Source: Saccharopolyspora spinosa NRRL 18395
GTDB lineage: Bacteria > Actinomycetota > Actinomycetes > Mycobacteriales > Pseudonocardiaceae
Reading direction: 5' to 3'
Assembly (NCBI RefSeq): GCF_000194155.1
Contig: NZ_GL877883.1
Coordinates: 403,056 to 467,055 of the forward strand
DNA: 64,000 bases
Within the stretch, counting starts at the first letter, position 1. Every line of letters starts with the position of its first letter. The notes beneath the pieces were generated by a model, which worked only from the letters and a program-made list of their open reading frames with translations, had not been told where the DNA came from and ran no database searches. Of the stretch, positions 52,629 through 60,949 are shown one piece after another. The translations under genes and the position numbers were made by a program.

Positions 52629-55330
52629 CTCTCCCGGTCCTCGCCCAGCACCGACCGGAACCGCACGTTCGACGCATCGACGCCATCATCGAAGAGCTGG
52701 CCCTGGGTTCGCCACGGACTGCTGTTGCTGCGCTCCTGCTCGCCACCCTGCTGACCGCCGTGGCCGCCGCCCATCGCGCCCATGCCGCCCATCATCGCGC
52801 CGCCCGTGGCGGAGCTCTGGTTGGCGGACTGGCCGGCTTGAGCTCCCTGAGCGCCCTGTGCCGAACCACCGCTCTGGTCGCCGCCCAGCGACGACAGGCC
52901 GGTGGCGCCCTGCGAACTGCCGCCCGCGGTGTCGCCAAGGGAGGCCAGGCCGGTCGATCCGTGCTGGTCGGGACCGCCGGGCACGCCCGGCTGGTCCGGG
53001 CCGCCGAACAGCTGGCCGGAGGCGCTGCCGAACGAGTTCTGCACCCCGTCGCTCATGCTGCTGAAGGCGCTCATGCCCGCGGACTGCGGAGCGGTGGAGG
53101 CAGGCATGCCCGCCGCCGTCGGCTCGGTGCCCGCAGGAACTGCGCCGCTGGTGTCGTAGGCAGGCATGGTCGAGCCCACGCCGTAGGCGGGCGAACCGAA
53201 TCCGGGGTCCGCCGCGGGCATCGTGCCCACCCCGCTGCCGTAGTCCGGCGCAGCGAAGCCGGGGTCCGGCGCGGGCATGGTGCTCACGTCGGGCACGGCG
53301 AATCCGGGGTCCGGGGCCGGCATCGGCGCCACGGGATCCGGCGCGGGCATGGTGCCCACGTCGGGCACGGCGAATCCGGGGGCGGGTGCGGGCATCGTGG
53401 TGGCGTCCGGCGGTCGGGGCACCTCGCCGGGCTGAGCTTCGGCGGGCATGGTCGTGATGCGGTCCGCCCCGTCGATCGGTTTCGCCTGGTCGCTGCCGAA
53501 GTCGATGGTCTGGTTCAGCGGCGGCTGCCCGCCACCGTTGTCCACGTTGACCTTGACCTGGCCGTCCGGCGTGCGCTCCAGCGTGATGGTGCGGTCGCCC
53601 TCGCGGATCACGGCCTTGCCGTCCTCGCCCGCCTGCACCGGGATCGGACCTTGGCCACCGGGCGGCCCGCCGACGCCACCGGGCGCCTGCCCCGGCGCGG
53701 GCATCGTCTGGATGCCCTCGGCCCCGGGCGCACCCGCGCCACCCGCCGGGCCAAAGTCGACCTCGTAGGTCTTCGGCTTGCCGTCCGGGCCGATCAGCTC
53801 GACCTGCGTCTTGCCATCCGGGCCGGGCTTCTGGACGGTAACCGCGTCGTCGCCCTCGCCGAGGGTCACCTTCTCCTGTTCGCCCTGCTCACCGAGGCCG
53901 CCACCCGCTCCGGGGGCTTCCGGCATCTCCGGCATCTCGGGCGTCTTCGGCATCTCCGGAGCGCCGCCACCACCAGCGCCGCCTCCTCCGGAGCCCGCGC
54001 CACCGCCTCCGGTGCCGGAACCACCTCCACCGGTGCCGGAACCACCGCCGCCGGTGTTGTTGCCGCCGCCCTGATCGTCACCGCCGCCGCCCTTGCCGTC
54101 TCCGAGGCCCTTGAACGGGTCATCGCTGACCTTGGCGGCCTGCAGCATCTGGTCGTATGCGGCCTGGACGGCGTCCTGGGTGGCCTTGCTCTGGTCCTTG
54201 AAGCTCTGGTATTTCTGCTCCATCTCGGGCTTGAACGACTCGTCGAGCCACTTCTTGGCGTCGTCGATCAGGCCCTGGCGGATCTGGTCACAGGCGTCCT
54301 TGGCCCCGAAGAACTGGCCGATCAGCCCGCCGATGGGGCCGCCCAGGATCAGGCCGATCGCCTGGTCCTTGATGATCGACCAGGCACCCGAGAAGATGTC
54401 ATCGATCCCGATGTCCTTGAGGTCTTCGAGGTTGATGTCGCCGCGCGCCTTGCGGATCTCGTCCTTGGTGTCGTCCGGATCCTTGCCGGCGCACTTGATC
54501 TCCTTGCCGAGCTCCAGCACGAACTTGGCGTATTCCCGCACGGTCTGCTGGATGCCGTCGGCGGCCGGGGTGATGGCGCCGGCCATGTTCTCGGTCTCGT
54601 TGGTGACCGTCGTGCCCGCCATGCTGTAGCTGCCGACCTTGGATTCGGCGGCGTCCGCTGCCGAACCCTTCCAGGTCTGCTTGGCGCCCCGGAACGCCTG
54701 ACCCATCGAGTCGTTCTGGTCCAGCAGTGCCTTCTGCACGCCGCCCAACCGCTCGGCGTCGGCCCGGAACGCGCCGAAGTCGATCTCACGGAGCTGGTCG
54801 TACTCCTGGACGACCTCGCTCTTGAAGTCCGGCCCCTTGCCTGCCCAATCCTGGTACAGCGGCAGGAACTTCTCGAAGAAGTCCAGTCCCATCTTGCCGT
54901 CGTCGAGGAGTTCGTCGGAAGTGTTGACGGCGCCGCCGCCCGCCAACTTTCCCTTGGCGTCCTCGAACTTGCCCTTGCGCTCCTCGGCGGCCTTGGCCTT
55001 CTCCTGCAGCGCCGAGAAACCGCCGTCGGTGATGGACTCGAAGAGCTTGCCGCCGATCGGGTTGACGACGGACATCGCGGTGTCCGCGATGCTGCCCGCG
55101 TTGTCGACCAACCAGCTGCCCGCGTCGGAGGCCGTCTCGCCGAGCCACTCGCCGACATCCTGCGCAGCTCCGCCGATCGCGCCACCGACTTCGGAGCCGA
55201 TCTTCGCGCCCGCCGCGGCACCAGCCGGCCCGAGCACCAGACCGGTGACCCCGCCCTGAATCCCGCCGACGACCGAACCGACGTCCTCGCCGAAGCTGCT
55301 TTCCTCTTCCTGCTTCTTCTCGTCCGCCAT
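52625..55330 (-). CDS. Large Gly/Pro-rich type VII secretion-associated protein with a WXG-like helical domain
   Basis: The 901-residue protein has an N-terminal glycine-zipper-like region (VGGIQGGVTGLVLGPAGAAA), a helical domain of about 130-300 with the WXG motif in AKQTWKGSAADAAESKVGSY, a second hydrophobic stretch (AIGLILGGPIGGLIGQFFGA), a glycine-rich linker, two short beta motifs with DGKTQVELIGPDGKPKTYEV, then many repeats of the type TMPAPDPGFAVPD, and a conserved end LFDDGVDASNVRFRSVLGED. This resembles ESX substrates or surface proteins such as Rv3439c, which holds the same place between glmS and glmM. It is coupled to genes on both sides. Its role is unknown. Confidence 0.8.
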   Translation of the reverse strand: MADEKKQEEESSFGEDVGSVVGGIQGGVTGLVLGPAGAAAGAKIGSEVGGAIGGAAQDVGEWLGETASDAGSWLVDNAGSIADTAMSVVNPIGGKLFESITDGGFSALQEKAKAAEERKGKFEDAKGKLAGGGAVNTSDELLDDGKMGLDFFEKFLPLYQDWAGKGPDFKSEVVQEYDQLREIDFGAFRADAERLGGVQKALLDQNDSMGQAFRGAKQTWKGSAADAAESKVGSYSMAGTTVTNETENMAGAITPAADGIQQTVREYAKFVLELGKEIKCAGKDPDDTKDEIRKARGDINLEDLKDIGIDDIFSGAWSIIKDQAIGLILGGPIGGLIGQFFGAKDACDQIRQGLIDDAKKWLDESFKPEMEQKYQSFKDQSKATQDAVQAAYDQMLQAAKVSDDPFKGLGDGKGGGGDDQGGGNNTGGGGSGTGGGGSGTGGGGAGSGGGGAGGGGAPEMPKTPEMPEMPEAPGAGGGLGEQGEQEKVTLGEGDDAVTVQKPGPDGKTQVELIGPDGKPKTYEVDFGPAGGAGAPGAEGIQTMPAPGQAPGGVGGPPGGQGPIPVQAGEDGKAVIREGDRTITLERTPDGQVKVNVDNGGGQPPLNQTIDFGSDQAKPIDGADRITTMPAEAQPGEVPRPPDATTMPAPAPGFAVPDVGTMPAPDPVAPMPAPDPGFAVPDVSTMPAPDPGFAAPDYGSGVGTMPAADPGFGSPAYGVGSTMPAYDTSGAVPAGTEPTAAGMPASTAPQSAGMSAFSSMSDGVQNSFGSASGQLFGGPDQPGVPGGPDQHGSTGLASLGDTAGGSSQGATGLSSLGGDQSGGSAQGAQGAQAGQSANQSSATGGAMMGGMGAMGGGHGGQQGGEQERSNSSPWRTQGQLFDDGVDASNVRFRSVLGEDRER

Positions 55331-55635
55331 CAGGCCTGAACCTTCCCGACCTCTTGGGCACCGGATTCGTCGCGGGCCTGGTATTCCTTCGCGGATTCGG
55401 AGAAACTCTCGGAGAGCTTCGATCCGTGCTCGGCGAACGACTCGATGTTCTTCCCCAGCTTGTCCAGCACGTCCTTGTAGGCCTTGCCCGCCTCGTGGAA
55501 CTTCTTCCCGAACTTCTCCGCGGTCAATTTCGTCTCGGTGGCCGCCTTGGCCTGCTCCTTGATCGCCCCAGCACCGTCGGAGAACGCATTGGCCGCCTTC
55601 CCGACATCACTTCCCGAAGTCTGCGCCCCGCTCAT
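55330..55635 (-). CDS. EspC-like (DUF2580) ESX-associated small helical protein
   Basis: This 101-residue, cysteine-free helical protein reads VGKAANAFSDGAGAIKEQAK, AAGK-type linkers such as FHEAGKAYKDVLDKLGKNIE, and SKLSESFSESAKEYQARDES. The pattern is like EspC/WXG100-related partners that pair with larger ESX substrates. It has no WXG motif itself. Its stop overlaps the start of the 901-residue gene (TGATG), so the pair probably forms a complex. It occupies the place of Rv3440c. The ATG at 55635 follows a G-rich ribosome site. Confidence 0.75.
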   Translation of the reverse strand: MSGAQTSGSDVGKAANAFSDGAGAIKEQAKAATETKLTAEKFGKKFHEAGKAYKDVLDKLGKNIESFAEHGSKLSESFSESAKEYQARDESGAQEVGKVQA

Positions 55636-55778
55636 CGCGCCCCCTTCACCCGACCTGTCGCGCACGTCTCAGCGGGTGTGACGGCGCGGATGATTCGCTG
55701 GTTCCTAATCTTGGCAGGTTCCCCGAGGCTAAACGGCCGAACCGCCTAGGTGCTTGCATCCGCGAAGAGAGAAGTCGA

Positions 55779-55988
55779 TCACTGGGGCGTCCGCGGACCC
55801 TGCGGCGGCTGGCCGTAGCCCTGCTGGGGCGGGTACTGCTGCTGGGGCGGCTGCGGGGCGAAGCCCTGCTGCGGGAACTGCGCGGGCCGCTGGGCGTTGT
55901 CGCTGTTCTTGACGATCAGAAGCGCGGTCAACGCACCGGCCCCGCCGCCGAAGAGCAGGCTGAGCGCCAGCGTGATCACCAGGTACAA
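55779..55988 (-). CDS. Small membrane protein with Pro/Gln-rich tail (paralogue 1)
   Basis: The 69-residue protein has one membrane helix (LVITLALSLLFGGGAGALTA) followed by a tail made of QQGFAPQPPQQQYPPQQGYG units. The TTG start at 55988 has AGGGGGAAACG upstream. It is a tandem paralogue of the next gene. Such proteins cluster beside ESX-type genes; the function is unknown. Confidence 0.65.
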   Translation of the reverse strand: MYLVITLALSLLFGGGAGALTALLIVKNSDNAQRPAQFPQQGFAPQPPQQQYPPQQGYGQPPQGPRTPQ

Positions 55989-56029
55989 CGTTTCCCCCTG
56001 CTAGTCCTGAACGGATCTGTTCGTGATCG

Positions 56030-56242
56030 TCACTGCTGGTAGGGACCCTGCGGCGGCGGCCCGAAACCCTGCTGCGGCGGAAAACCCGGCTGCGGCGGCG
56101 AGAAGCCCTGCTGCGACGGCAGGAACTGCTGCATCGGCGGCTGCGCCGAAGGCTTGTTCTTCGCGATCACCGCGACGAGCGCACCACCACCGGCACCGGC
56201 GAGTGCGCTCACGACGATCACGATCAGGATCTGGAAGATCAC
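56030..56242 (-). CDS. Small membrane protein with Pro/Gln-rich tail (paralogue 2)
   Basis: The 70-residue protein has one helix (ILIVIVVSALAGAGGGALVA) and a tail of QQGFSPPQPGFPPQQGFG type repeats. I chose the GTG at 56242 because GGAGGT lies five bases before it; a TTG at 56254 is upstream. It has the same design as the protein encoded just downstream, so the two genes probably arose by duplication. Confidence 0.65.
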   Translation of the reverse strand: MIFQILIVIVVSALAGAGGGALVAVIAKNKPSAQPPMQQFLPSQQGFSPPQPGFPPQQGFGPPPQGPYQQ

Positions 56243-56320
56243 CGGAACCTCCAATCGTTCGACCAGGAACCGAACTTATCGGAGGGCACCGCGTCCGAGG
56301 CAGCGGACGACCAGAATCGT

Positions 56321-56395
56321 TCAACGCCGCCGGATCAGCATCAGCACGAGCACCACGAGGCTGCTGGCCGCCGCGACGCCCAGCAGCAGAACCAC
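56321..56395 (-). CDS. Possible 24-residue membrane peptide
   Basis: GTG at 56395 with GAGG upstream opens VVLLLGVAAASSLVVLVLML then IRRR and a stop. It is a single hydrophobic helix with a positive end. It is too short for certainty, but it lies in a run of similar small membrane-protein genes. Confidence 0.3.
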   Translation of the reverse strand: MVLLLGVAAASSLVVLVLMLIRRR

Positions 56396-56455
56396 AAACC
56401 TCAGATATGGAGATCAGGGCATCGCATGATGCCGGATCGCGGGCTCAGCCGATGA

Positions 56456-56599
56456 TCAATACGGGCCGCCGCCCTCGAAGATCAGGTGCAGGCCCCAGCC
56501 CTGCGCCAGCACCACGGCGAGCACGAACGCGCCAAAGATCATGAGCACCAGTGGCACCACGAGGACGATCAGCAGGTCACCGAACACTCGTCCGCGCAT
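56456..56599 (-). CDS. 47-residue single-helix membrane protein
   Basis: The frame MRGRVFGDLLIVLVVPLVLM, IFGAFVLAVVLAQGWGLHLI, FEGGGPY starts 9 bp after the stop of the upstream small gene and ends at 56456. It has a basic start, a long hydrophobic helix and a short polar tail. No family is recognised. Confidence 0.5.
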   Translation of the reverse strand: MRGRVFGDLLIVLVVPLVLMIFGAFVLAVVLAQGWGLHLIFEGGGPY

Positions 56600-56608
56600 G
56601 GCGCACGC

Positions 56609-56767
56609 TCAGCTTCGACGTCGACGGTTGACGAACCACGATCTGCTCTCGTGCGCGGCGTTGACGGCTTTCATGCCGCCCAACGCGAGCGCGGAGAAGA
56701 TCACGATAGCGACGACGAGCCCGACAGCGGCGAGACCCACGACCACGGCGACAACGATGGCACCCAT
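56609..56767 (-). CDS. 52-residue single-helix membrane protein
   Basis: ATG at 56767 opens MGAIVVAVVVGLAAVGLVVA, IVIFSALALGGMKAVNAAHE, then SRSWFVNRRRRS and a stop at 56609. The hydrophobic helix with a strongly basic C-terminus suggests an inner-membrane protein with its tail inside. It begins the run of small membrane-protein genes downstream of glmM. Confidence 0.5.
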   Translation of the reverse strand: MGAIVVAVVVGLAAVGLVVAIVIFSALALGGMKAVNAAHESRSWFVNRRRRS

Positions 56768-56818
56768 GTGAGCAGGGTCTCACAGATCGCGCCGCGATGA
56801 GAGATCAAAATCACAAGA

Positions 56819-58153
56819 TCACCGGATTGCGGCAACGATTTCCGCCAAACGCTCCGCCACGGCCTGTGCAGTCTCCTCGCTCGGCGCCTCGACCATCACG
56901 CGCACCAGCTGCTCGGTGCCGGACGGGCGCAGCAATATCCGACCGGTGTCACCGAGTTCCACCTCGGCCGCCGCCACCGCGGACGCCACCTCGGCCGCCG
57001 CGACCACTGCGGCCTTGTCCGCCACGCGCACGTTGATCAGCACCTGCGGCAACCGCCGCATGACCTTGGCCAACGACGCCAGCGGGGTGCCGGTGGCCGA
57101 CATCCGGCCCATCAGCCGCAGCGCGGTGAGCAGGCCGTCGCCGGTGGTCGCGTGGGCGGGCAGCACGACGTGGCCGGACTGCTCGCCTCCGAGCGCGAAA
57201 CCGCCAGCCCGCAGCTCCTCCAGCACGTACCGGTCGCCGACGGCGGTGGTGCGCAGCTCAACGCCCTGCTCGCGCATCGCCAGGTGCAGGCCGAGGTTGC
57301 TCATCACGGTCGCGACCAGCGTGTTCTCCGTGAGCTCGCCGGACTCGTGCATGGCCACCGCGAGGATCGCCAAAATCTGGTCGCCGTCCACCGCGGCCCC
57401 GCTGGCGTCCACCGCGAGGCAGCGGTCGGCGTCGCCGTCGTGCGCGATGCCCAGGTCCGCGCCGTTTTCGAGCACCGCTGCCTGCAGCACGTCGAGGTGA
57501 GTCGAACCGACGCCGTCATTGATGTTGATGCCGTCCGGCTCCGCGTTGATCGCGATCACCTCGGCGCCCGCCCGGCGGTAAGCCTCCGGGGCGGCGACCG
57601 AGGCCGCGCCGTTGGCGCAGTCCACGACGACCTTCAGCCCGTCGAGCGACAGCGGAGCCGCGGCCAACAAGTGATCGACGTAACGCCGCACCGCGTCGGG
57701 GACGTCGCGGACGCGGCCGACATGGGCCCCGGTGGGCCGGTCGACCTGCTCGGTCAGGCGAGACTCGATCTCGTCCTCGACCGCGTCCGGGAGCTTGTGC
57801 CCGCCGGCCGCGAAGAGCTTGACCCCGTTGTCCGGCATCGGGTTGTGCGAGGCAGAGATCATCACGCCGAGGTCCGCGCCCAGCTCCGCAACCAGGTGCG
57901 CCACCGCCGGGGTGGGCAGCACGCCGACCCGCAGCACGTCGGCACCGGCCGAGGTCAGGCCCGCCGTGACCGCGGCCTCCAGCATCTCGCCGCTGGCCCG
58001 TGGATCGCGGCCGACCAACGCCACCCGGCGCTGCGAATCGTCCCGGTCGTAGAGCACCCGCGCGGCCGCCGCGGCCACCGACATCGCCAGCTCCGGGGTC
58101 AGATCCGCGTTGGCCAACCCGCGCACCCCGTCGGTGCCGAACAACCGAGCCAT
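56819..58153 (-). CDS. glmM: Phosphoglucosamine mutase
   Basis: GlmM converts glucosamine-6-phosphate to glucosamine-1-phosphate on the way to UDP-GlcNAc. The 444-residue protein opens MARLFGTDGVRGLANADLTP, has the phosphoserine loop GVMISASHNPMPDNGVKLF near residue 100, the metal loop GIAHDGDADRCLAVD, the sugar-binding GGEQSGHVVLPAHATTGDGL, and the phosphate-binding RPSGTEQLVRVMVEAP near the C-terminus. The ATG at 58153 follows GAGGACG. It lies downstream of rplM-rpsI, as in mycobacteria. Confidence 0.97.
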   Translation of the reverse strand: MARLFGTDGVRGLANADLTPELAMSVAAAAARVLYDRDDSQRRVALVGRDPRASGEMLEAAVTAGLTSAGADVLRVGVLPTPAVAHLVAELGADLGVMISASHNPMPDNGVKLFAAGGHKLPDAVEDEIESRLTEQVDRPTGAHVGRVRDVPDAVRRYVDHLLAAAPLSLDGLKVVVDCANGAASVAAPEAYRRAGAEVIAINAEPDGININDGVGSTHLDVLQAAVLENGADLGIAHDGDADRCLAVDASGAAVDGDQILAILAVAMHESGELTENTLVATVMSNLGLHLAMREQGVELRTTAVGDRYVLEELRAGGFALGGEQSGHVVLPAHATTGDGLLTALRLMGRMSATGTPLASLAKVMRRLPQVLINVRVADKAAVVAAAEVASAVAAAEVELGDTGRILLRPSGTEQLVRVMVEAPSEETAQAVAERLAEIVAAIR

Positions 58154-58339
58154 CAGCAGCACGTCCTCTTCCTGTGACGCGGAAAACTCCGCGGGGCGCG
58201 AGACCGGACGCGCCACGTCGGGTTCTTGTCTTTGCGGCGGCGAAGCCGTTTATCCCACGCGGGCGTGGCGACCGCCCACGGGCGTGGTGATTTTGACACC
58301 AACGCGGAGCGATCGGTAGCAGGCCTCCGGCGCATACGA

Positions 58340-58386
58340 CTGCGGGAGCAGTCTCGTCCGCAGTGGACTGATGACTGCTCCCGCAG
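58340..58386 (-). terminator. Terminator of the rplM-rpsI operon
   Basis: CTGCGGGAGCAGT and ACTGCTCCCGCAG form a 13-bp perfect stem with a 21-base loop, about 20 bp after the rpsI stop. Confidence 0.75.
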
Positions 58387-58403
58387 ATCGGATGAAGTTG
58401 GCG

Positions 58404-58877
58404 TCAGCGCTTGCTGTACTGCGGCGCCTTGCGGGCCTTCTTGAGACCGTACTTCTTGCGCTCCTTCTCCCGCGCGTCACGGGTGAGCATGCCGGCCTTC
58501 TTCAGCGCCGGGCGGTCTTCGGCCTCGTAGGCCACCAGCGCACGGGCAATCGCCATGCGCAGCGCACCGGCCTGGCCGGACGGGCCGCCACCGCGCAGGG
58601 TGGCCAGCACGTCGAAGCTCTCCACGCGCTCGACGGTGACCAGCGGCTCCTTGATCAGCTGCTGGTGCACCTTGTTCGGGAAGTACTGCTCGAGGCTCTT
58701 GCCGTTGAGCTTGAAGCCACCGTTGCCCGGCACCAGCCGAACCCGGACGACGGCTTCCTTGCGGCGACCCACGGTCTGCACCGGACGGCCGGTCGGCACC
58801 GGGATCGGCGCCGGGGCGACCGCCTCAGCGGTCTCCTCGACCTCGACCTCAACCTCGGCGGTCTCCTCCGGGGTCAC
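58404..58877 (-). CDS. rpsI: 30S ribosomal protein S9
   Basis: S9 binds 16S rRNA in the small-subunit head, with its C-terminal tail near the P site. The 157-residue protein has an acidic actinobacterial N-terminal extension (EETAEVEVEVEETAEAV), then TVGRRKEAVVRVRLVPG, LRGGGPSGQAGALRMAIARA and the basic tail KERKKYGLKKARKAPQYSKR. It starts at GTG 58877 with AGGAAGAG upstream and follows rplM by 27 bp. Confidence 0.97.
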   Translation of the reverse strand: MTPEETAEVEVEVEETAEAVAPAPIPVPTGRPVQTVGRRKEAVVRVRLVPGNGGFKLNGKSLEQYFPNKVHQQLIKEPLVTVERVESFDVLATLRGGGPSGQAGALRMAIARALVAYEAEDRPALKKAGMLTRDAREKERKKYGLKKARKAPQYSKR

Positions 58878-58904
58878 CGTTCTCTTCCTGCTGAAGTTCG
58901 TCAG

Positions 58905-59351
58905 TCACTTCTCGACCTTCGCGTTGATCTCGAACGGCTGCGGGTTCTGGGCCTGGTGCGGGTGCTCCGGGCCGGCGTAGACCTTGAGCTTCTTGCCCAT
59001 AGCGCGGCCAAGCTTGTTCTTCGGCAGCATGCCCTTGATCGCCTTTTCGAGCAGCCGCTCGGGGTGCTTCTCGAGCACCTCCCCGAAGGACTGCTTGCGC
59101 AGACCACCGGGGTAACCGCTGTGCCGGTACTGGAACGCCTGGGTGCGCTTGTTACCGGTGAGGGCCACCTTCTCGGCATTGACGACGACGACGAAGTCGC
59201 CGGTGTCCATGTGCGGCGCGTAGGTCGGCTTGTGCTTGCCGCGCAGCAGCGTCGCGGCCTGAGTTGCCAACCGGCCGAGCACCACATCCTCGGCGTCGAT
59301 CACATGCCAGGCGCGGGTCACCTCGCCGGGCTTCGGGCTGTACGTGCGCAC
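58905..59351 (-). CDS. rplM: 50S ribosomal protein L13
   Basis: L13 is an early-assembling large-subunit protein. The 148-residue product reads RTYSPKPGEVTRAWHVIDAE, DVVLGRLATQAATLLRGKHK, MDTGDFVVVVNAEKVALTGN and AIKGMLPKNKLGRAMGKKLK, all typical. It starts at GTG 59351 after GAGGTAGATC. It opens the rplM-rpsI operon. Confidence 0.97.
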   Translation of the reverse strand: MRTYSPKPGEVTRAWHVIDAEDVVLGRLATQAATLLRGKHKPTYAPHMDTGDFVVVVNAEKVALTGNKRTQAFQYRHSGYPGGLRKQSFGEVLEKHPERLLEKAIKGMLPKNKLGRAMGKKLKVYAGPEHPHQAQNPQPFEINAKVEK

Positions 59352-59538
59352 GGATCTACCTCGTCGTCGTTCGCGTCGGAATCGTCAGTGCGGAGCCCGT
59401 CTCGATCACGCCGGTCGGTTCCCGCAGGAATTCTCCCGGGAACCGGCACGTCCGCCAGTACCGCCGCCGAGACCGCGATCCGCGAGAGATCCGATCCACT
59501 GGCGCGAACTGCAGCCGCGCACCGCACAACAAAGAATG

Positions 59539-59568
59539 AGGGTACTTGGTGGCTTCCGGCCCGGTCAA
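59539..59568 (-). promoter_or_regulatory. Candidate promoter of the rplM-rpsI operon
   Basis: On the minus strand TTGACC (59568-59563) and TACCCT (59544-59539) are separated by 18 bp, about 190 bp upstream of rplM. The intervening leader holds no gene; ribosomal operons often have such leaders. Confidence 0.55.
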
Positions 59569-59670
59569 AACGGGTCCTCAGTACTTGCTTGGAGGTTTCT
59601 GACCTGGCAGATCGCCGGAACAAGGATAGCGAATGCCGGGGGCGGTACTCGCGCGCCCCCGGACAGCGTT

Positions 59671-59696
59671 GCGGCCCCGGCGCTCGCCGGGGCCGC
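59671..59696 (-). terminator. Terminator after the esx gene pair
   Basis: GCGGCCCCGGCG and CGCCGGGGCCGC form a 12-base inverted repeat with a minimal loop, 33 bp after the stop of the WXG100 gene. Confidence 0.75.
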
Positions 59697-59728
59697 AGAT
59701 CGCTCTCCTCGCTCTTCAGCGGGTGGGA

Positions 59729-60019
59729 TCAGCCACCGAAGCGACCGGCGTTCTTCTTCTCACCGGCCTGGAAGGACTCGTTGGCGGCACCAACGGCCAT
59801 GCCCATCTTCGCGGCGGTCTCCTGCATGCGAGCCGCTTCCTCGTCCCAGGTCTTCTGGGCTTCCTGGTACGCGCCCACGGCCTCGCCCTCCCAGGTGGCG
59901 ACGAGCTTCTGGATCTTGCCCTCCAGGTCGTCCAGCTCACCCTGGATCTTCTGGGCCGCAGCCTGCAGGTCGTCCGAGGCCTGCTGCAGCTCGGCGAAGT
60001 TGACTGCAATCTCGCTCAT
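59729..60019 (-). CDS. esxT: WXG100 family type VII secretion target (EsxT-like)
   Basis: This 96-residue helical-hairpin protein is an ESX substrate. It reads VNFAELQQASDDLQAAAQKI, the turn motif LVATWEGEAVGAYQEAQKTW (WEG as WXG), and AARMQETAAKMGMAVGAANE. It probably forms a heterodimer with the partner encoded 62 bp upstream. Position next to rplM corresponds to esxT (Rv3444c) of the ESX-4 locus, which gives the name. A GAGGGGATAAG ribosome site precedes the ATG. Confidence 0.9.
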   Translation of the reverse strand: MSEIAVNFAELQQASDDLQAAAQKIQGELDDLEGKIQKLVATWEGEAVGAYQEAQKTWDEEAARMQETAAKMGMAVGAANESFQAGEKKNAGRFGG

Positions 60020-60081
60020 TGCTTATCCCCTCAAATACCTATGGTCAAGAATTCTGAACGTACGACTGTTCGAAGTGCGGC

Positions 60082-60393
60082 TCAGCCGTCGAGCATCGCC
60101 GTGATCTTCGAGATCTCCTGGGCCTGCTCCTCCTGGACCTGGGCGTAGTCCGCACCGGAGCTCTGCACGTTCTGGCCCAGCTCGTCGAGCTTCTGCAGGA
60201 TCTTCTTGCCGCTGTCCTCGTAGGAGGCCATCAGCTTGCGGAACACGTCCGCGGCCGCGCCCTTCCAGTTCGCGACCGGCCCCTCCAGCTGGCTGCTCAG
60301 CTGATGGAGCGCCTGCTCGACGGCGTTGCGAGCCTCGTCAATGTCCTGCGACGCCTTCTCGATCGCGTCGACGTCTGCACCAATTCCAGCCAT
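60082..60393 (-). CDS. esxU: WXG100 family type VII secretion target (EsxU-like)
   Basis: The 103-residue protein is the partner of the EsxT-like protein: VDAIEKASQDIDEARNAVEQ, LEGPVANWKGAAADVFRKLM with the WKG turn, and DYAQVQEEQAQEISKITAML. Its C-terminus has the helical YxxxE-like pattern (YAQVQEE) that serves as the ESX secretion signal. The ATG at 60393 is chosen by similarity; the frame extends upstream to 60492. It corresponds to esxU (Rv3445c). Confidence 0.88.
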   Translation of the reverse strand: MAGIGADVDAIEKASQDIDEARNAVEQALHQLSSQLEGPVANWKGAAADVFRKLMASYEDSGKKILQKLDELGQNVQSSGADYAQVQEEQAQEISKITAMLDG

Positions 60394-60531
60394 CTCTGGA
60401 TGACCCCCTTCAAACTCGTCATCAAGTTCGGATGAACCTGCGACGCAGACATTGCCATGTTCGGTTCCACGTTGTCCTAGATTTCTGCGCAACCCGTTGC
60501 TGATGTAAACGCCAAGCGCGGAACCCGCAGG

Positions 60532-60885
60532 TCATCGCATGATTCGCGCTTGCGAAAAGTCGAGATCGCTGCCGTCTGAAGGCGTTTGCTCTTGCGATTT
60601 CCCGGCCGTCGACTCGTTCGCGGCGGTGTCTGGGCGCACATTCGACTCGATTGCCGAGTGCTCGGGAACTTCCAGGCCCACCCGGGTGCGGTAGTCGATC
60701 GCCACCGCCCGCTGCTCTGATTCCGCAGCGCTGCTGCCCGTCACCGCGTGCTTCGCGAGTTCCCTTGTGTGTCTTTGGAAATCCTCGGCGCGGTGGTGCG
60801 CTTCACCGCGGGCCCGCCGACTGCGACCCACTGCATCGGCGAGTTCGGTGCGGAATCTGCGGACGGAATCCGCTGGATCTGCCAT
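60532..60885 (-). CDS. Small ESX-locus protein, helical N-terminus and disordered tail
   Basis: The 117-residue product has a charged helical N-terminal part (ADPADSVRRFRTELADAVGR, AHHRAEDFQRHTRELAKHAV) and a polar tail ending SDLDFSQARIMR. The ATG at 60885 has GGGAGA upstream. It lies between the Hsp70-like gene and the esx pair on the same strand, so it probably belongs to this operon. Family unknown to me; a chaperone or accessory role is inference. Confidence 0.65.
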   Translation of the reverse strand: MADPADSVRRFRTELADAVGRSRRARGEAHHRAEDFQRHTRELAKHAVTGSSAAESEQRAVAIDYRTRVGLEVPEHSAIESNVRPDTAANESTAGKSQEQTPSDGSDLDFSQARIMR

Positions 60886-60949
60886 GTTAGTGTCTCCCTG
60901 CCCGACGGCCGCGCGAAATCCATTCCGCCGCGGCGAATTCACCGCCGGT

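Noticed and set aside
52760..55339. 859-residue plus-strand frame opposite the WXG-containing repeat protein
   Set aside because: Both strands are open, but the minus strand has a sensible N-terminus, overlaps with its neighbours by 1-4 bases and carries WXG and repeat motifs. The plus frame has only Arg/Ala/Gly-rich noise.
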